Source: DATIYW01 sp035517415
Lineage (GTDB): Bacteria; Acidobacteriota; Thermoanaerobaculia; Thermoanaerobaculales; Thermoanaerobaculaceae
Length of the DNA stretch: 6,183 bases
Assembly: GCA_035517415.1 (NCBI GenBank)
Contig: DATIYW010000013.1
Coordinates: 1-6,183 of the forward strand
Direction: 5' to 3'
The translations under genes and the position numbers were made by a program. A model generated the notes under the pieces. That model made no database searches. It had not been told where the DNA came from and worked only from the letters and a program-made list of their open reading frames with translations. Of this stretch, positions 4,601 to 6,183 are shown in pieces (the first letter of the stretch is position 1; every line of letters begins with the position of its first letter).

Positions 4601-6183
4601 CCGGTGACACAACCCGACGACCAGGGCCGGAGACCGACGCTCCCGCCGGCCGCGCCCCCGACGGCCTCGTCCTCCGCTTCCTCGGCGGCTGCGAGATCGC
4701 CGTCGCCGGCGCGACGGTCCGCCTCGAATCGACCAAGACCACCGGCCTCCTCGCGTTCCTCGCCGTCGCCGGCGGCACCCACTCCCGGCCCAAGCTCGCC
4801 GGCACCTTTTGGCCGGATCTCGCCGAGGACCGCGCCGCTGCGGCGCTTCGCCGGGCGCTGTGGGACCAGCGCCGGCGGCTCACCCCCGCCGACGGCGACT
4901 CGCCGCTCCAGGTGACGCGCGGCACCGTCGCGTTCGATCCCGGGCCAGGCTGCGCTTCCGACGTCGAGCGCTTCCGCCGCGAGCTCGCGGGATCGGGCCC
5001 GCTCGCGAGCCGCTTCCCCGGCGACGCAGGCGTGGAGCGCCTCGAGCGGGCGGTCGCGCTCTACCGCGGCGACCTGCTCGACGGGTTCTTCGTCGACGGC
5101 GCGCCCGGCTTCGAGGACTGGCTGCTGGCGGAGCGCGAGCGCTTGCGGATGGCTGCGATCCAGGCCTTGCAACTCCTCGTCGGCCGGCTGCGGGAGGCGG
5201 GCGAGACGCTGCGCGCGCTCGGCCACGCGCGCCACCTGCTGGCGGTCGACCCCTGGCTCGAGGAGGCGCACCGCGCCGTCGCGGACCTACTCGCCAGCTC
5301 GGGCCAGCTCGGCGCGGCGCTGCAGCAGCTCCAGACCTGCCGCCGGGTGCTCGCCGAGGAGCTCGGCGCCGCACCGACCATCAAGACGCAGGAGCTCGAG
5401 CGCCGCTTGCGGGCGCAGGCGCGCCCGTCGCCGGGCGCCGGCACCGCCACCGCCGGCGCCGGCGCCGGATCGGCTCCGGTCGCGGTGCGCCAGAACCTCC
5501 CGCTTCCGACCACGCCGTTCGTCGGGCGGCAGCGCGAGCTGGCCGAGATCGCCCAGAGGCTCGGCGATCCCGGCTGCCGGCTGCTCACGCTGCTCGGGCC
5601 GGGCGGCATCGGCAAGACCCGCCTCGCCCTCCAGGCCGCGTTCCAGGCGCTGGGCGGCGGCGAGCAGCCGCGCGTCCCGTTCCCGGACGGCATCGTCTTC
5701 GTGCCGGCGAGCGAGACGCAGCCCGCGGGCGTCCTCGCCGAGCAGATCGCCCGCGCCCTCGACCTCGCGCCCGGCGGCTTCCCCGACCTCCCGGCCCAGG
5801 TGTGCGCGTTCCTCGGCGGCAGGCGGGTGCTCCTGGTCCTGGACGGTTTCGAGCACCGCCTCGCCGACGCGGGTCTGCTCTCCGCGATCCTCGCCGCGGC
5901 GCCGGAGGTGAAGCTGCTGGTCACGTCGCGCGAGCGGCTGCGCCTCGACGGCGAGTGGGTGCTCGAGCTGGCGGGATTGGATCTGCCCGGGCGGGACGGC
6001 GCCCGCGGGTCGAACCGTTCGCCCGCGGTGCAGCTCTACCTGCGCGCGGCGCGGCGCGCGACGCTCGACTTCCGCGCCGACGCCGCGGCGCTGGCGGCGA
6101 TCGCGGCGGTTTGCCGCCTGGTCGACGGCATGCCGCTGGCGATCGAGATGGCGGCGGCGTGGACGAACGTGATGACCCCCGCG
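4594..6183 (+). CDS. SARP/AfsR-like transcriptional regulator with BTAD and STAND (NB-ARC-like) ATPase domains (3' end outside window)
   Basis: The frame is open from 4546 to the right edge (530 codons from 4594). There is no in-frame ATG or GTG before the first domain; the best start is TTG 4594 with GGAGG 4 nt upstream, while TTG 4561 is an alternative. Residues about 27-122 form an OmpR-type winged helix as in SARPs (LRFLGG, TTGLLAFLAVAGG, LAGTFWPDLAEDRA, ALRRALWDQRRRL). Residues about 122-270 form the BTAD helical domain (LYRGDLLDGF, WLLAERERLR, HLLAVDPWLEEAHRAV, CRRVLAEELGAAPT). After a G/A-rich linker, NLPLPTTPFVGRQREL (301-316) opens the ATPase: Walker A GPGGIGKT (335-342), Walker B VLLVLDGFEH with D417, sensor-like LLVTSRERLRL with R446, and GMPLAIEMAAAW with P514. 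Such proteins bind promoter DNA and use ATP-driven oligomerisation to respond to a signal, often via C-terminal TPR repeats, which would lie past the edge. It is divergent from the secreted-protein operon and a likely regulator of it. Confidence 0.93.
   Translation, partial: MEAGDTTRRPGPETDAPAGRAPDGLVLRFLGGCEIAVAGATVRLESTKTTGLLAFLAVAGGTHSRPKLAGTFWPDLAEDRAAAALRRALWDQRRRLTPADGDSPLQVTRGTVAFDPGPGCASDVERFRRELAGSGPLASRFPGDAGVERLERAVALYRGDLLDGFFVDGAPGFEDWLLAERERLRMAAIQALQLLVGRLREAGETLRALGHARHLLAVDPWLEEAHRAVADLLASSGQLGAALQQLQTCRRVLAEELGAAPTIKTQELERRLRAQARPSPGAGTATAGAGAGSAPVAVRQNLPLPTTPFVGRQRELAEIAQRLGDPGCRLLTLLGPGGIGKTRLALQAAFQALGGGEQPRVPFPDGIVFVPASETQPAGVLAEQIARALDLAPGGFPDLPAQVCAFLGGRRVLLVLDGFEHRLADAGLLSAILAAAPEVKLLVTSRERLRLDGEWVLELAGLDLPGRDGARGSNRSPAVQLYLRAARRATLDFRADAAALAAIAAVCRLVDGMPLAIEMAAAWTNVMTPA

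Noticed and set aside
4604..4606. GTG (GTGACACAACCC) as start of the regulator
   Set aside because: It is in a different frame from the winged helix; using it would need a frameshift, and its spacing from GGAGG is only 3 nt.
3702..4607. Plus-strand 301-codon open frame running into the intergenic region
   Set aside because: It is antisense to the PKD gene, Arg-rich and without domain motifs.
4564..5271. Minus-strand 235-codon frame opposite the regulator
   Set aside because: It is antisense to the winged-helix and BTAD region; the plus-strand reading has unmistakable SARP motifs. The frames at 4503-4925, 4880-5374, 5061-5924 and 5287-5856 are rejected for the same reason.
5425..5475. GGCGCC-rich low-complexity DNA as a possible regulatory repeat
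   Set aside because: It encodes the flexible Gly/Ala linker between the BTAD and ATPase domains, which is enough to explain it.

Overview
The window is very GC-rich and tightly packed, with two transcription units facing away from each other across a 139-bp intergenic region (4455-4593). Leftward (minus strand) runs a probable three-gene operon: a secreted PKD-domain protein (2829-4454), a 90-residue cytoplasmic-looking protein (2534-2806), and a large secreted FG-GAP/beta-propeller repeat protein (1-2537, C-terminus cut by the left edge). The gaps are 22 nt and then a 4-nt ATGA stop/start overlap, so the genes are very likely co-transcribed and the last two translationally coupled. Rightward (plus strand) runs a SARP/AfsR-like regulator with a BTAD domain and a STAND-type ATPase domain (4594-6183, cut by the right edge).

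The two secreted proteins are different in their bodies but end in the same kind of module. The PKD protein ends in a two-unit beta-sandwich-like module, and the propeller protein runs into a clearly homologous copy of its first unit before the window ends. The propeller protein carries exactly 14 blade-sized repeats, mostly 55 residues each, starting directly after the predicted signal peptide; the length irregularities sit around repeats 7-9, which suggests two seven-bladed propellers in tandem.

The intergenic region holds a 13-bp palindrome, a short inverted repeat at the ribosome-binding site of the leftward operon, a weak sigma70-like promoter for the regulator and a perfect 11-bp tandem repeat at the regulator's start. 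An 11-bp period is what SARP regulators recognise, so autoregulation, and control of the divergent operon, is a reasonable hypothesis.

Organism: a high-GC bacterium. The combination of secreted repeat proteins with PKD and W-V-P...W-R-T/S-D-L-G modules and a SARP-STAND regulator recalls Acidobacteriota (Thermoanaerobaculia-like) or possibly Chloroflexota metagenome-derived genomes; this is inference from recalled families, not a search. No RNA genes, mobile elements, CRISPR arrays or terminators were found, and there is no gene-free stretch above 300 bases.
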